64,000 bases of DNA from Pleurocapsa minor HA4230-MV1 (GCA_019359095.1 JAHHHZ010000024.1:231994-295993); one strand, 5' to 3'; positions 43,442 to 53,800 are shown, counted from the first letter of the stretch. Translations and numbers: made by a program. Notes: generated by a model not told the origin, from the letters alone.

Positions 43442-43772
43442 AAATCGGGCAGTAAATGTTGTAGTAGCAAGGAAGAATTATCACAGGGTTGGATTTCGGA
43501 CATAAATAAGGACTTTTTTTGTTTCTCTACTATTTACTCATAAAATGCTTGTCGCAAAAACATCATTGATGTTGAAGATAGTTTTAGCGATCGCTCGTCT
43601 TGAGTTTCACCAAAAGTGTGCAAGACCCAATAAATGATTGAAGTTTCCAAAGTTCGTTGAAATATCTGGTGTCATAGCCGTAAATGGTTTAGTTTATCTG
43701 GAGATATCAGAGAAGGTAATAGTTCTTACGAAGATATTCACAAAGGGATAAATAAATCATCAAGTGATTAAA

Positions 43773-43907
43773 CAGGGCTATTTCATTTTCATATATCCAG
43801 AGAATAAATTCTCTGTCTAAGTACATTAAGTCCGTTTAAACGGACTTTAATTTTCAGCCAAGAATATTTATTTCTTGGTTCACTACAGTTAGAACGAAAT
43901 AGCCCTG
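43773..43907. mobile_element. MITE-like element, copy 1
   Basis: A 135-bp unit with 11-bp terminal inverted repeats CAGGGCTATTT/AAATAGCCCTG and three internal hairpins: CAGAGAAT-AA-ATTCTCTG (43798-43815), the perfect palindrome AAGTCCGTTTAAACGGACTT (43828-43847) and CCAAGAA...TTCTTGG (43858-43878). GTGATTA occurs on both sides (43764-43770 and 43908-43914) as a possible target duplication. No coding capacity. Confidence 0.85.
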
Positions 43908-43927
43908 GTGATTATGAGGATAAGGTT

Positions 43928-44188
43928 ATGACAATTCAATTAAAACCAGAACAGGAAAAGTTTATCGAGGCGCAGGTAGCCAATGGTAAATATAATTCTC
44001 CTGAAGAAGTGATGAATAAAATGTTTTTGGTTTTTGAACGATTACAGTCTGAATATGACGAATGGCTGACAGAAACTAGAGCAAAGATAGAAGAAGGTAT
44101 TGAATCCTTAGATAGAGGTTAAGGCGTTGATGGGGAAACTGTAGTTGCCAGATTGAGAAATAAACTACGTCAGGCTAGAGGAAGTTAG
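43928..44188 (+). pseudogene. ParD/CopG-type antitoxin with in-frame stop
   Basis: ATG 43928 opens a 64-residue ParD-like antitoxin (LKPEQEKFIEAQVANGKYNS, then PEEVMNKMFLVFERL). A TAA at 44120-44122 interrupts the frame, which continues GVDGETVVARLRNKLRQARG to 44188. The extension matches what ParD proteins have at this position (RGE/VVDGETVFARI-type), so a sense codon has become TAA. The DNA-binding ribbon-helix-helix remains, but the toxin-binding tail is cut off. No parE toxin follows. Confidence 0.75.
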
Positions 44189-44218
44189 TTATAAAACGCC
44201 ATAAAAATATTAGAATCA

Positions 44219-44404
44219 ATGGCGCAAACTATCTACCAAGAGTGGTTTGTTAAATTCCGTTTTCCAGGTTGCGATCGCGTGAAAATGGTTGAGTCTGATT
44301 TGGGTTTAATTCCTAACGTTTGGGAAGTAAAGAAACTAGAAGATGTATGTATTACTACTCTTTTTAGACATGTCTATGGAAATAATTGTCACCAATGGTT
44401 GTAA
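44219..44404 (+). pseudogene. HsdS fragment (type I restriction specificity subunit)
   Basis: The 61-residue reading contains [20 protein letters not shown], the conserved central helix end of HsdS proteins, then [16 protein letters not shown], the start of a second target-recognition domain, after which it breaks off. HsdS is normally about 400 residues. No hsdM or hsdR is present. It is a relic of a type I system that gives DNA-sequence specificity. Confidence 0.8.
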
Positions 44405-44490
44405 AAATATTGCCATATTTGGCGATCGCTATAATTTTGTACGGCTATAATTGAACATCATTCAACTAACCAACAACTGGTAACTGATTT

Positions 44491-45603
44491 ATGAACTGGT
44501 GGCAGAAACTCAAGCATAATACTTTGGCACAGATTGGTGCATCGATCCTGATTACTTTTTATCTTGTGGTTATTTTTGCCGATTTTATTGCCCCATACTC
44601 TCCCTATACTTCTCAAGATGATGGATCTTTATTGCCACCAACGGCAATTCATTGGCGCGATGAGACAGGTAAGTTAACCACACCATTTGTTTATCCAACA
44701 ACTCAGGGAAAGACAGATATAAATACAGGCGATCGCTTATTAATTATCGATCGCGATCGCCCTAACCCTATTAATCTTTTCGTTAAAGGTACGCCCTATA
44801 ATTTATTTAAAATATCTTTACCCATACCCCCTAGCTTTGAGTCGGTCACTATTTTTCCTGGTATTCCCTTAAATAGGCATTTATTTGGCACAGTAGGTAA
44901 AGCTCAAATTAATATCCTGGGTACGGACGAACAAGGTAGAGATTTATTCAGTCGCCTGTTGTTTGGTGGCAGAATTAGCCTATTTATTGGACTTGCAGGA
45001 ATAGCTGTTTCCTATCCTCTAGGTATGTTGGCAGGAGGAATTTCTGGCTACTTTGGCGGTACAATCGATGCTGTAATCATGCGCCTGGTGGAAGTTTTGA
45101 TGACTATACCAGGAATCTATTTACTAATTGCCTTAGCTTCAGTGATTCCCGATGGCTTAAGTAGCGCTCAAACTTTCCTGATCATTGTTCTAATCACTTC
45201 TTTAATTAGTTGGGCAGGATTAGCGCGAGTAGTGAGGGGGCAAGTTTTATCAATTAAGGAGCAAGAATTTGTTCAGGCTGCTAATGCCATGGGTGCAAAT
45301 CCGCTTTATATTATCGTGCGTCATATTTTACCTCAGACAGCTACTTATATCATTATTTCCGCTACTTTAGCTGTCCCAGGCTTTATTATTGCTGAATCAG
45401 TTTTGAGCTTGATTGGCTTAGGTATTCAAGCCAAAGATCCTAGCTGGGGTAATCTATTATCATCTGCCACTAATGCCTCGATCTTGGTATTGCAACCTTG
45501 GTTAATTATTCCCCCTGCATTACTAATCATTTTGACCGTCTTAGCCTTTAATCTTTTAGGAGATGGTTTAAGAGATGCCCTAGATCCCCGCAGTCAGCAA
45601 TGA
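44491..45603 (+). CDS. Peptide/oligopeptide ABC transporter permease (DppC/OppC type)
   Basis: A 370-residue membrane protein. One N-terminal helix (about 12-32) and a long periplasmic insert (35-150) precede five C-terminal helices with the binding-protein-dependent transport fold. The ATPase-contact loop is VQAANAMGANPLYIIVRHIL. The insert is longer than in enterobacterial DppC and matches cyanobacterial versions. It imports oligopeptides or related solutes with partners encoded elsewhere. It is alone here, with no other permease or ATPase nearby. Confidence 0.88.
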   Translation: MNWWQKLKHNTLAQIGASILITFYLVVIFADFIAPYSPYTSQDDGSLLPPTAIHWRDETGKLTTPFVYPTTQGKTDINTGDRLLIIDRDRPNPINLFVKGTPYNLFKISLPIPPSFESVTIFPGIPLNRHLFGTVGKAQINILGTDEQGRDLFSRLLFGGRISLFIGLAGIAVSYPLGMLAGGISGYFGGTIDAVIMRLVEVLMTIPGIYLLIALASVIPDGLSSAQTFLIIVLITSLISWAGLARVVRGQVLSIKEQEFVQAANAMGANPLYIIVRHILPQTATYIIISATLAVPGFIIAESVLSLIGLGIQAKDPSWGNLLSSATNASILVLQPWLIIPPALLIILTVLAFNLLGDGLRDALDPRSQQ

Positions 45604-45689
45604 ACAGTGAACAGTGAACAATGAGCAGTAATTAGTCCTAAAGGATAAGCTTCGCAAATAATCAGTAATTAGTAATTAGTAATTAATCA

Positions 45690-46076
45690 ATGGATAATCC
45701 TCTAGAACGAGTTCGCATTTCTAGGACAGCCGAAGATCAGCTGGTCAAACTTAAGCGCAATACCAGAATTAAGCAGTGGAATATTCTTTGTCGCTGGGCT
45801 TTTTGTCGTTCCCTAGCAGAACCTAGCATCCCTTCTCCCGTACCAATTAAAACTGATAGTAAAGTAGAAATAGCTTGGAATGTTTTTGGCGGAGAGATCG
45901 CCGATATACTATTAATTGCTTTGAAGCAAAGATGTACTCAAGATGGACTGGGAACAGAACAAGATACTTTAAAAGAGCAGTTTACTCTCCATTTACATCG
46001 TGGGATTGGCTATTTGGCAGGAGATAATAATATTAAGCAGGTCGAAGATTTGGTTGCTTTGAATATGGTTAAATAG
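45690..46076 (+). CDS. dndE: DNA sulfur modification protein DndE (orphan)
   Basis: A 128-residue protein. Residues 5-45 (RVRISRTAEDQLVKLKRNTR, then NILCRWAFCRSLAEP) and the end (FTLHLHRGIGYLAG) match DndE, the small helical partner in DNA phosphorothioation (R_P sulfur in the backbone) with DndBCD. Dnd clusters normally have these genes adjacent. None is here, so it is an orphan within this window. The remaining genes may lie elsewhere, or the protein may act in another role. Repeats GAACAGT and TAATTAG lie just upstream. Confidence 0.85.
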   Translation: MDNPLERVRISRTAEDQLVKLKRNTRIKQWNILCRWAFCRSLAEPSIPSPVPIKTDSKVEIAWNVFGGEIADILLIALKQRCTQDGLGTEQDTLKEQFTLHLHRGIGYLAGDNNIKQVEDLVALNMVK

Positions 46077-46401
46077 CTGTAAATCTTGACAGAATTAGCA
46101 AACCAATAAATATAGCTTCTAATATGAATTTAAAAAACTTAAAATCTTTTAGATAATGATTTTATTATCTAATTTTTCTGTATAGTTGAAAAACTTAAGT
46201 TCCATACTTTTATTTAAAGCTAAGAGCTAAGAGCTATATGCGAAGCGGTATCTCCAACTATGCGAGACAAGTCCTTTAGGAAAAACTAGTAAACTAGAAC
46301 AAAGTGTCTTGGTGAGCATTACATGCGGCTAAAACCTTTGTTTGCACCAAACTAGGCGGTGTAACGTGATCTCACCGCTAATTCACATCAGGCGTAAATA
46401 A
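46077..46401. other. Intergenic region with repeats and a structured segment
   Basis: No gene. Heptamer-type AGCTAAGAGCTAAGAGC lies at about 46217-46233 and a CCTTTAGG palindrome at about 46273-46280. A possible hairpin at 46311-46376 is listed separately. Confidence 0.7.
46311..46376. ncRNA. Potential structured RNA with alternative pairings
   Basis: GGTGAG (46311-46316) can pair with CTCACC (46371-46376), and TTACA (46319-46323) with TGTAA (46360-46364), giving a long stem. Alternatively TTGGTG (46309-46314) can pair with CACCAA (46345-46350). It lies between two convergent genes. Function unknown. It could be a bidirectional terminator or a small RNA. Confidence 0.3.
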
Positions 46402-47094
46402 TTAACTTTGTAAAATTAATGAAAGCATTTTATTTTTAGAACATAGTTGAGCTTCCAGATGAGGAAGTTGTCTGATCATAGCAATTTCCGCTGTACAAGT
46501 CTCTCTAATGGTTTGGAGATTACGTTGGGTTAAGCTAACGGTTGAACTCTCTTCTGGTTTGGGCTGAATTTTTTTTACTAAGTTAATTGCTGTATTTATT
46601 TTCAGCAAAGCCTGTTCATATTCGTGAGACAGCTTATCTTTAATTTGTAGTTCTTCTAGCTCTTTAATTTTTTGCTCTAGGATTTTAGTTTTTTGCTGCT
46701 CATCGTGATATTGTTTCATGAGCTTTGCCTGCTTTAATAAACGAGAAGTAATTGCATTTAACAACTCATCTCTAGTAAATGGCTTAGTCAAATAATCATC
46801 TGCACCTAGCTCCATGCCATGCCTAATATCATCTTTGTCTGCCATGGCTGTCAAAAAAACAAAGGGAATTAGCTCTGTTTCAGGTATATCTCGCATTTCG
46901 GCCAAAATTTCATGCCCACTTATTTCTGGCATCATGACATCAGAAATAACTAAGTCAGGAATATTTTCTTGCGCCCACAAAATTGCCAAAATCCCATTTT
47001 CAGTGCTAAACACTTCAAAATCTTCTGCTTCTAGACAATCGACAATATTTTCGCGGATAAACAATTCATCTTCAATAACTAAAACTTTGGTCAT
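46402..47094 (-). CDS. Response regulator with coiled-coil C-terminus
   Basis: A 230-residue protein. The CheY-like receiver covers 1-122: acidic pair near E8/D9, phospho-acceptor D52 in LVISDVMMPEISG, Thr in FVFLTAMAD and K104 in YLTKPF. Residues 125-175 are a charged coiled coil with no DNA-binding or enzymatic output domain. Such regulators often act by protein contact, for example with the kinase whose gene ends only 245 bp upstream. Pairing with that kinase is inference. Confidence 0.88.
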   Translation of the reverse strand: MTKVLVIEDELFIRENIVDCLEAEDFEVFSTENGILAILWAQENIPDLVISDVMMPEISGHEILAEMRDIPETELIPFVFLTAMADKDDIRHGMELGADDYLTKPFTRDELLNAITSRLLKQAKLMKQYHDEQQKTKILEQKIKELEELQIKDKLSHEYEQALLKINTAINLVKKIQPKPEESSTVSLTQRNLQTIRETCTAEIAMIRQLPHLEAQLCSKNKMLSLILQS

Positions 47095-47339
47095 GGTATT
47101 TATTTAATAAAAAAATTACAAATAGTTAAAAAATCGCTTAATTTTATCAGTAACAATCAAAACTAATCATTGTGCTTTTGATCTAGTTATCAATTTACTT
47201 TTATTTAGTCAAAAAAACCTCAGAAATATAACGGATAAATAGATTGAGTACTATATATTTTTAATTAGAAATATTGAGTTTTAAAGCTCGAATTAAATAA
47301 AAATATATCTAAAGATAGATGTTTAATTGCTTCTTTTAT

Positions 47340-49913
47340 TCAATCTTTAAAGTAAGGAAGAATAACCATAAAAGTAGTACCTTCTCCAAGCTGGCTATCA
47401 ACTGAGATGCTGCCTTGATGCAAATCTACTGAGCGTTTAACGATTGATAAACCCAGTCCAGTACCAGGAATTGACCCTGTGTTAGTAGCTCGATGAAAAG
47501 AGTCGAACAACTGTGCGCGATCTTCTAAAGGAATACCAATACCATAGTCACGAACCCGAAAAACTGCCTGTTCTGATTGACACACAAGATTAAAATCAAC
47601 GCGATCGCCTTGAGGAGAATATTTAACGGCATTAGAGAGTAGATTAGTCAAAATATGTCTGAGAATTTTTTCATCTAAACATACTAGATAACCTTCATTT
47701 TCGGCAGGCTCACTCTGCGGTTCACATCTATTGTGCGCTTGAAAAACGATCTGGTGAGTTGTCGTAGTGAGATCGATTTCTTCCACTAACTGTTGGCAAT
47801 ATTGAAACAAATTAAATTTAGTCGGGTTTAGCTGGAGTTTTCCTGCCTCTGCTTTACCTAATAAAAGAACATCATTAAGTAATTCAGTCATATGCTTGAC
47901 TGAAGTTTGAATCCGATAGAGGTGGCTGAGTTTTTTCTCTTCACTCCACTTATGACTATAATGCTCCAACAATTCAGCAGAAGACAAAATTGAGGCTAAG
48001 GGAGTGCGGAATTCATGGGATGCCATCGTGACAAAGCGACTTTTCAATTCAGCCAGCTTTTTTTCCTGTTCTAGAGTGCGACGAACATCTTCTTCTGCTC
48101 GTTTGCGCTCAGTAATATCGCGGATGATTGCCATTACCTCATCAACATCGCTATTAGCAAGACGCACTTCGTAGCTATAAATTTCTTCATCAGTAGAGAC
48201 TTGGCATTCTAAAATTTGCAGTTCCCCAGTCGCAAGAGCCTTTTCGATTCCCCGCTCAATCGGCCCAGAGATGTCTTCAGGAAATACCTCTTTGAGATGC
48301 TTGCCTAAAAAAGTCCGATCGCGAGTGAGTAAGTTTTTTTCTTTAGCAGCTTTAAAATTAACAAAATTCCCCTGGCGATTGATGCGCAAGATTAAGTCTG
48401 GGATGGCATTAAACATAGCCTTGTTAGTTGCCATGCTCGAATGCAGAGCATCCTCGGCTCTTTTTCGCTCTATGATTAAGCCTAATTGAGCAGCGACGGA
48501 TTTAACTAATTCAACTATTTGGCTGTTTTCTGGACTAGCGGAAAAATCAAAAAAAACAAACACGGCAATAACTTTTTCTCCAGCAATTATGGGTACTCCC
48601 AGAGAAGTTTTTAAGCCTGCTACTTGAGCAAATTTATTTCTCAGAAATATTTTGCTTACTTGCACAGAAACATTTTCAGTCCATTCAGGTTTTTTAGTTG
48701 CCCAAACTCTGCCAGGTTTACCGATGTTGCGCGGAAAATTAATTTGTTGGCTGGCTTTTCTAAACTCCGCTAATTTTTGATTATTGCCATACCAAGAGGG
48801 ACTCAGTTTAAGCATGTTTTTCCCCTCATCAGGAATCCAAGCTTCTGCAAAACTCCAGTTAACTGTTTGGCATACTTTACGCAGAGTAATGGCGATCGCT
48901 TCATCAAAGCTCGATGCTGCGGTGATCGCTTGAGTAATAGTTTGCAAAAGACGGATTTCTTGTTCAGCCTGTTTACGTTCGGCAATTTCTGCTTTTAATA
49001 TTTCGTTGCTGTGAGCTAGTTCTATTGTTCGCTGTTTGACTCTCTGTTCTAATTCATGATGAGCTTGTTTGAGCAAATTTTCTGCCTCTTTACGTGTAGT
49101 AATTTCAGAGACATAGCATCTAACTAATCGATTGACAGAAATTAAGTGAACTGACTGTTCAAATACTTGTTCTCCTATAGTTATTTCTCGAATAGTGTAT
49201 TCTTTCGACTCAGCTTGAATCAGCGCAATTACCCCTGCCAAAATTGGATGATCTAATTTATCTTTTCTTAAAGTCGGAAACCATTTGAGAGCAGCAGGAT
49301 TGAGATAAGTAATTTTGCCTTGGAGATCGATTTCGATAATCGGATTGGAAAATAGCTCAGGAAATGAGGCTAATCTCTCTAAAGACTGTTGAATTGATGC
49401 CTGACGTTCTTCTAAAGATATATTTGAAGTCTGATGAGATTTGTGTGAATTACTAGATTGGCTAGAATCACCAAGAAAACAGGTAGCTAAAGAATCGTCG
49501 ATTTCGTCAGCAAAAAAACTAGATTGCTCAAGTCGGTCTGGTTTTTTTGCTGTTACAGTTTTAATCACCTCGGCAGTAACTTGATAGGTAGCGGTAATGC
49601 TATCACCAAAGTAGATTACATCTCCATTTTGTAGATCGTGAGAAAAACTTTTCTTGGTATTTACTTCTAAACCATTTCTGCTGCGCCTTCCTTTTAAATC
49701 CCCGTCAATAATGCGAAATTGATAATTATCAGTACCTGAAATAGCTATTCGCAATAAAGTTGCATGGTAACGAGATATTTTTGTCGAACTAAGTACAATT
49801 GAATTTTGTGGATCGCGACCAATAGAATATGTCTCCGATTGGAGTTCAATGGTAGAGCGTTTGTGAATGTTGTCAATGATTAAAGTATGTTTTTCAGCTT
49901 GAAAGTGGGTCAT
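47340..49913 (-). CDS. FHA-PAS-GAF histidine kinase
   Basis: An 857-residue soluble kinase. N-terminal FHA domain (25-112, with SIGRDPQNSIVLSSTKISRYH), a PAS region (about 180-275), coiled coil, GAF (about 325-480), PAS (about 495-605), HisKA with H633 in VTMASHEFRTPLASIL and HATPase (about 700-857, HILTNLLSNAVKYSP, GTGLGLSIVKRSVDLHQG). FHA domains bind phosphothreonine, which links this kinase to Ser/Thr phosphorylation. An adjacent response regulator in the same orientation is a likely partner. Confidence 0.9.
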   Translation of the reverse strand: MTHFQAEKHTLIIDNIHKRSTIELQSETYSIGRDPQNSIVLSSTKISRYHATLLRIAISGTDNYQFRIIDGDLKGRRSRNGLEVNTKKSFSHDLQNGDVIYFGDSITATYQVTAEVIKTVTAKKPDRLEQSSFFADEIDDSLATCFLGDSSQSSNSHKSHQTSNISLEERQASIQQSLERLASFPELFSNPIIEIDLQGKITYLNPAALKWFPTLRKDKLDHPILAGVIALIQAESKEYTIREITIGEQVFEQSVHLISVNRLVRCYVSEITTRKEAENLLKQAHHELEQRVKQRTIELAHSNEILKAEIAERKQAEQEIRLLQTITQAITAASSFDEAIAITLRKVCQTVNWSFAEAWIPDEGKNMLKLSPSWYGNNQKLAEFRKASQQINFPRNIGKPGRVWATKKPEWTENVSVQVSKIFLRNKFAQVAGLKTSLGVPIIAGEKVIAVFVFFDFSASPENSQIVELVKSVAAQLGLIIERKRAEDALHSSMATNKAMFNAIPDLILRINRQGNFVNFKAAKEKNLLTRDRTFLGKHLKEVFPEDISGPIERGIEKALATGELQILECQVSTDEEIYSYEVRLANSDVDEVMAIIRDITERKRAEEDVRRTLEQEKKLAELKSRFVTMASHEFRTPLASILSSAELLEHYSHKWSEEKKLSHLYRIQTSVKHMTELLNDVLLLGKAEAGKLQLNPTKFNLFQYCQQLVEEIDLTTTTHQIVFQAHNRCEPQSEPAENEGYLVCLDEKILRHILTNLLSNAVKYSPQGDRVDFNLVCQSEQAVFRVRDYGIGIPLEDRAQLFDSFHRATNTGSIPGTGLGLSIVKRSVDLHQGSISVDSQLGEGTTFMVILPYFKD

Positions 49914-50234
49914 AAAGATCTAAAACTAGCAAGAATCAAGTTTTCGGACTGATGTTGACTATGATCTTATGATGCCCAAAATCTAGCTCAGAATTATAAG
50001 AGGCGGTATATGGCATGTAGCATGAATTAAGTTGCTAACATTAATCAGCGATTAACTTGATCTCATTTAAAGCGACTCCACTATTAAACTAAAAGCTTAA
50101 AGATGTAATTCAACATCTTCAACTAACCAACAATATGTTTGTAGTTATGGTTATTGGTTACTGAGCCAAAGAATAATTAAGTGTGTATGTTGCTAACGGC
50201 GATCGCCTTGATTGAAAAACTATAGAAAGGCGAT
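49914..50234. other. Intergenic region
   Basis: No gene and no clear promoter. A short inverted repeat, AAGATGT...ACATCTT (50100-50119), lies in the middle. I saw nothing else. Confidence 0.5.
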
Positions 50235-50423
50235 TTAGCTGTGGAGAAACTTTTTGGTTAACTCCCAACCAGATATAGGTAATAGAACAGGCCAAAATAT
50301 TAAAGTTAGGACTAATGTTAGCCAAGATGTCCCATCATTTTTGTTGGTACTAGTATCGAGAAAAAATTTAACGAAGTAAAAGCCAAAAACTGTGAGAGAA
50401 ATCAGTGAGTAGTGATGAATCAT
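50235..50423 (-). CDS. Small two-helix membrane protein
   Basis: A 62-residue protein: a hydrophobic helix (about 4-22, YSLISLTVFGFYFVKFF), a polar stretch (DTSTNKNDGTSW) and a second helix (about 34-52, LTLVLTLIFWPVLLPIS), then GWELTKKFL. The WLTLVLTLIFWPVLLPIS-type segment is typical of small conserved cyanobacterial membrane proteins of unknown function. Hydrophobic pattern and codon use favour a real gene. No partner suggested by context. Confidence 0.6.
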   Translation of the reverse strand: MIHHYSLISLTVFGFYFVKFFLDTSTNKNDGTSWLTLVLTLIFWPVLLPISGWELTKKFLHS

Positions 50424-50859
50424 GGTCTTTGAGCATAAATTATTTGAGATGATTTTGATATATGTTTGGGTGGCGGCAAAGATGCAAAATCAATCCTAGA
50501 TTAATTTTCTACCAGGTTAGATTTAAAGACGTAGAACACCTATTTATTCAAATGTAGTTCAACAGTAAGCAATGAGTCCTAAAGGATTAGTCCTAAAGGA
50601 TTAGCTCGCAAGCTCGCGTCCTTCGCGTCACAATGAGCAATGAGCAATGTTCATTGAAAAAAGGTCTTAAACCTGATTAATCCTAAATGATATCCTAAAG
50701 GACTAGCTGAGTCCTTCGGACTTGCTTCGCAACCGCGTCGCACTTCGTTATCAATTGTTCAATGTTCACTGATCATTGATAAAAGGGATACGTTTTCGGG
50801 GGCCAAGAAACTATACAATAAAACGCTAGCAGTATAAGTTAGGCAAGAGACAGAGTAAT
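50424..50859. repeat. Repeat-rich region before carB
   Basis: No gene. AAAGGATTAG/CTAAAGGA palindromes (about 50573-50605, 50690-50720), GCTCGCAAGCTCGCG (50605-50620) and ATGAGCA or GTTCA repeats (50633-50780). The carB promoter probably lies in the last 80 bp. Confidence 0.6.
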
Positions 50860-53800
50860 ATGCCCCGTCGTGAAGATCTCCAGAAAATTCTACTTCTTGG
50901 TTCAGGGCCAATTGTGATTGGACAAGCCTGTGAGTTTGACTATTCAGGAACCCAAGCCTGTAAAGCATTACGAGAAGAAGGGTATGAGGTAGTTTTGGTT
51001 AATTCTAACCCTGCTTCGATTATGACCGACCCAGAAATGGCAAACCGTACTTATATCGAACCTTTAACTCCAGAAATAGTGGAAAAGGTAATTGCCAAAG
51101 AAAAGCCAGATGCTTTGTTACCGACGATGGGGGGGCAAACTGCGTTAAATATTGCAGTGTCCTTGGCAAAAAGTGGTGTGCTAGAAAAGTATGAGGTGGA
51201 GCTAATTGGGGCAAAATTACCTGCGATTGAAAAGGCGGAAGACCGTCTTTTATTTAAACAAGCGATGGAGAAAATCGGCGTACCAATGTGTCCATCGGGT
51301 ATCGCTAATAACTTAGAGGAAGCTAAAGCGATCGCCAAGGAAATCGGTAGCTATCCTTTGATTATCCGTCCTGCCTTTACCTTGGGTGGTACAGGAGGTG
51401 GTATTGCTTACAACCAGGAAGAATACGAGAAAATTTCGGCATCAGGAATCGACGCTTCACCTGTTAATCAGATTTTAGTAGATAAGTCTTTACTGGGTTG
51501 GAAAGAATACGAACTAGAAGTCATGCGGGATCTGGCAGATAACGTAGTAATTATCTGTTCGATTGAAAACATCGATCCGATGGGGATACATACAGGGGAT
51601 TCTATTACTGTTGCTCCCGCGCAAACCCTTACGGACAAGGAATATCAGCGATTAAGAGACTATTCTTTAGCAATTATTCGCGAGATCGGCGTGGAAACTG
51701 GTGGCTCTAATATTCAGTTTGCGATTAATCCCCTTAATGGTGAGGTGATTGTGATTGAAATGAATCCTCGCGTATCTCGTTCTTCGGCATTAGCTTCTAA
51801 AGCGACAGGTTTTCCCATTGCCAAATTTGCTGCTAAGTTAGCGGTGGGTTATCGCCTCAACGAAATTTATAATGACATTACGCAAAAAACCCCTGCTTCT
51901 TTTGAACCAACTATTGACTATGTAGTTACCAAGATTCCGCGCTTTGCTTTTGAAAAATTCCCTGGGACTGAGCCAATTTTAACTACCCAAATGAAGTCGG
52001 TGGGGGAAGCGATGGCAATTGGTAGAACCTTTAATGAATCGTTCCAGAAAGCTCTAAGATCTCTAGAAACTGGTCGTGCTGGCTTTGGTTGCGATCGCCA
52101 AGAAATTTTACCTTCAATTCCCCAGGTGCGCTCTAGTTTAAGGATTCCCAACCCAGAGCGGATTTTTAGTATTTACCAGGGTTTAAAGCTCGGAATGACC
52201 CCCGAAGAAATCCATCAGCTCACGGCGATCGATATGTGGTTTCTCGATAAAATGCAGGAATTACTGTTAACGGAGAAGTTTCTCAAGGGACATGCGCTGA
52301 ACAAAATCTCTGCCGAACAAATGCGCTTTGTGAAACAACAGGGATATAGCGATCGCCAGATTGCTTTTGCGACTAAAACCAATGAGGACGAAGTGCGAGC
52401 ATATCGTAAAGAATTGGGGATCATACCTGTATACAAGCTAGTAGATACCTGTGCTGCCGAATTTGAAGCCTTTACTCCCTATTACTACTCTACCTATGAA
52501 GAGGGAGAATCGGAGATTACACCGACTGATAAATCTAAGGTGATGATTTTAGGCGGTGGCCCTAACCGTATCGGACAGGGGATTGAGTTTGACTACTGCT
52601 GCTGTCATGCAGCTTTTTCTCTCTCGGCTGCGGGATATGAAACCATTATGGTTAACTCCAATCCTGAAACCGTTTCTACCGATTACGATACCAGCGATCG
52701 CCTTTATTTTGAACCCTTAACTAAAGAAGACGTATTAAATATTATTGAAGCCGAAAACCCCGCAGGAATTATCGTCCAGTTTGGGGGACAAACTCCCTTG
52801 AAGTTAGCGATTCCTCTCCAAGAGTATCTAGACCAAACCCAAGGTACAGAAACTAAAATCTGGGGAACATCACCAGATTCCATTGATGCAGCCGAAGATC
52901 GCGAAAGATTTGAGCAAATATTACGTGAATTAGAGATTAAACAGCCTCCTAATGGTTTAGCTCGTAGTTACGAAGAATCCCTTAAGATTGCTAACCGTAT
53001 TTCTTATCCCGTAGTTGTGCGTCCGTCCTATGTTTTGGGTGGTCGAGCGATGCAAATTGTCTATTCCGATGCCGACCTCAAACACTATATGACCTATGCC
53101 GTGCAGGTAGAACCCGACCATCCCATTTTAATTGATCAATTCTTAGAAAATGCGATCGAAGTTGATGTTGATGCCTTGTGCGACCATAGTGGCAGAGTAG
53201 TAATTGGTGGCATTATGGAACATATCGAACAGGCTGGTATTCATTCAGGAGACTCCGCTTGTTCTATTCCTTACAATTCTTTACCTGAATCGGCGATCGC
53301 AATTATCCGTGACTGGACTGAAAAACTAGCCAAAGCACTCAAAGTAGTCGGCTTAATGAATATTCAATATGCGGTACAAGGAGAGCAGGTATTTATTATT
53401 GAAGCCAATCCTCGTGCCTCTCGTACTGTTCCTTTTGTTTCCAAAGCAACGGGTGTTCCCCTAGCTAAAATTGCCTCTTTAGTCATGTCTGGAAAAAGCC
53501 TAGAATCTTTGGGGGTAACTACAGAAATTATCCCCAAGCATATTGCCGTTAAAGAAGCAGTATTACCCTTTAATAAATTTCCCAGTACTGATACCCTTTT
53601 AGGGCCTGAAATGCGTTCCACAGGCGAGGTAATGGGGATTGATAGCGATTTTGGTAAAGCCTTCGCTAAAGCCGAAATTGGTGCAGGAGTAGATTTAGCT
53701 TTAACTGGGACAGTCTTTGTCTCGATGAATGAACGAGATAAAAGTGCGATCGTTCCTGTAGTACAAGATTTTATTGATTTAGGCTTTAAGATCATTGCCA

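Larger units (their letters stand above)
42872..43503 (-). pseudogene. ISL3 transposase remnant
   Basis: Starting at ATG 43503 (MSEIQPCDNSSLLLQHLLPD), the frame is broken near 43398-43441 by a 44-nt hairpin insert and a stop. It then continues with a zinc-finger-like CPICSSTSSKVHSNYQ, a second in-frame hairpin insert (43251-43294), RIFTIRLPEIAAPWARRTQ, and jumps to the C-terminal WSNGQVEGQVNRLKMLKRQM that identifies ISL3 transposases. The central DDE core is deleted. About 200 residues remain. It is non-functional. Confidence 0.85.
42822..43630. mobile_element. Internally deleted ISL3-family element
   Basis: Terminal inverted repeats of 44 bp (42822-42865 and 43587-43630, starting TTGGGTCTTGCACACTTTTG) differ by one base. 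They enclose a decayed transposase. ISL3 elements are normally about 1.3-1.7 kb and this one is 809 bp. No convincing 8-bp target duplication was seen (GGTGAGCG left, TAAATGAT right). It could be moved only by a transposase from elsewhere. Confidence 0.85.

Noticed and set aside
46311..46376. Integron attC site
   Set aside because: No 7-bp R'/R'' core pairs (GTTRRRY and complement) at the right spacing and no integron integrase.
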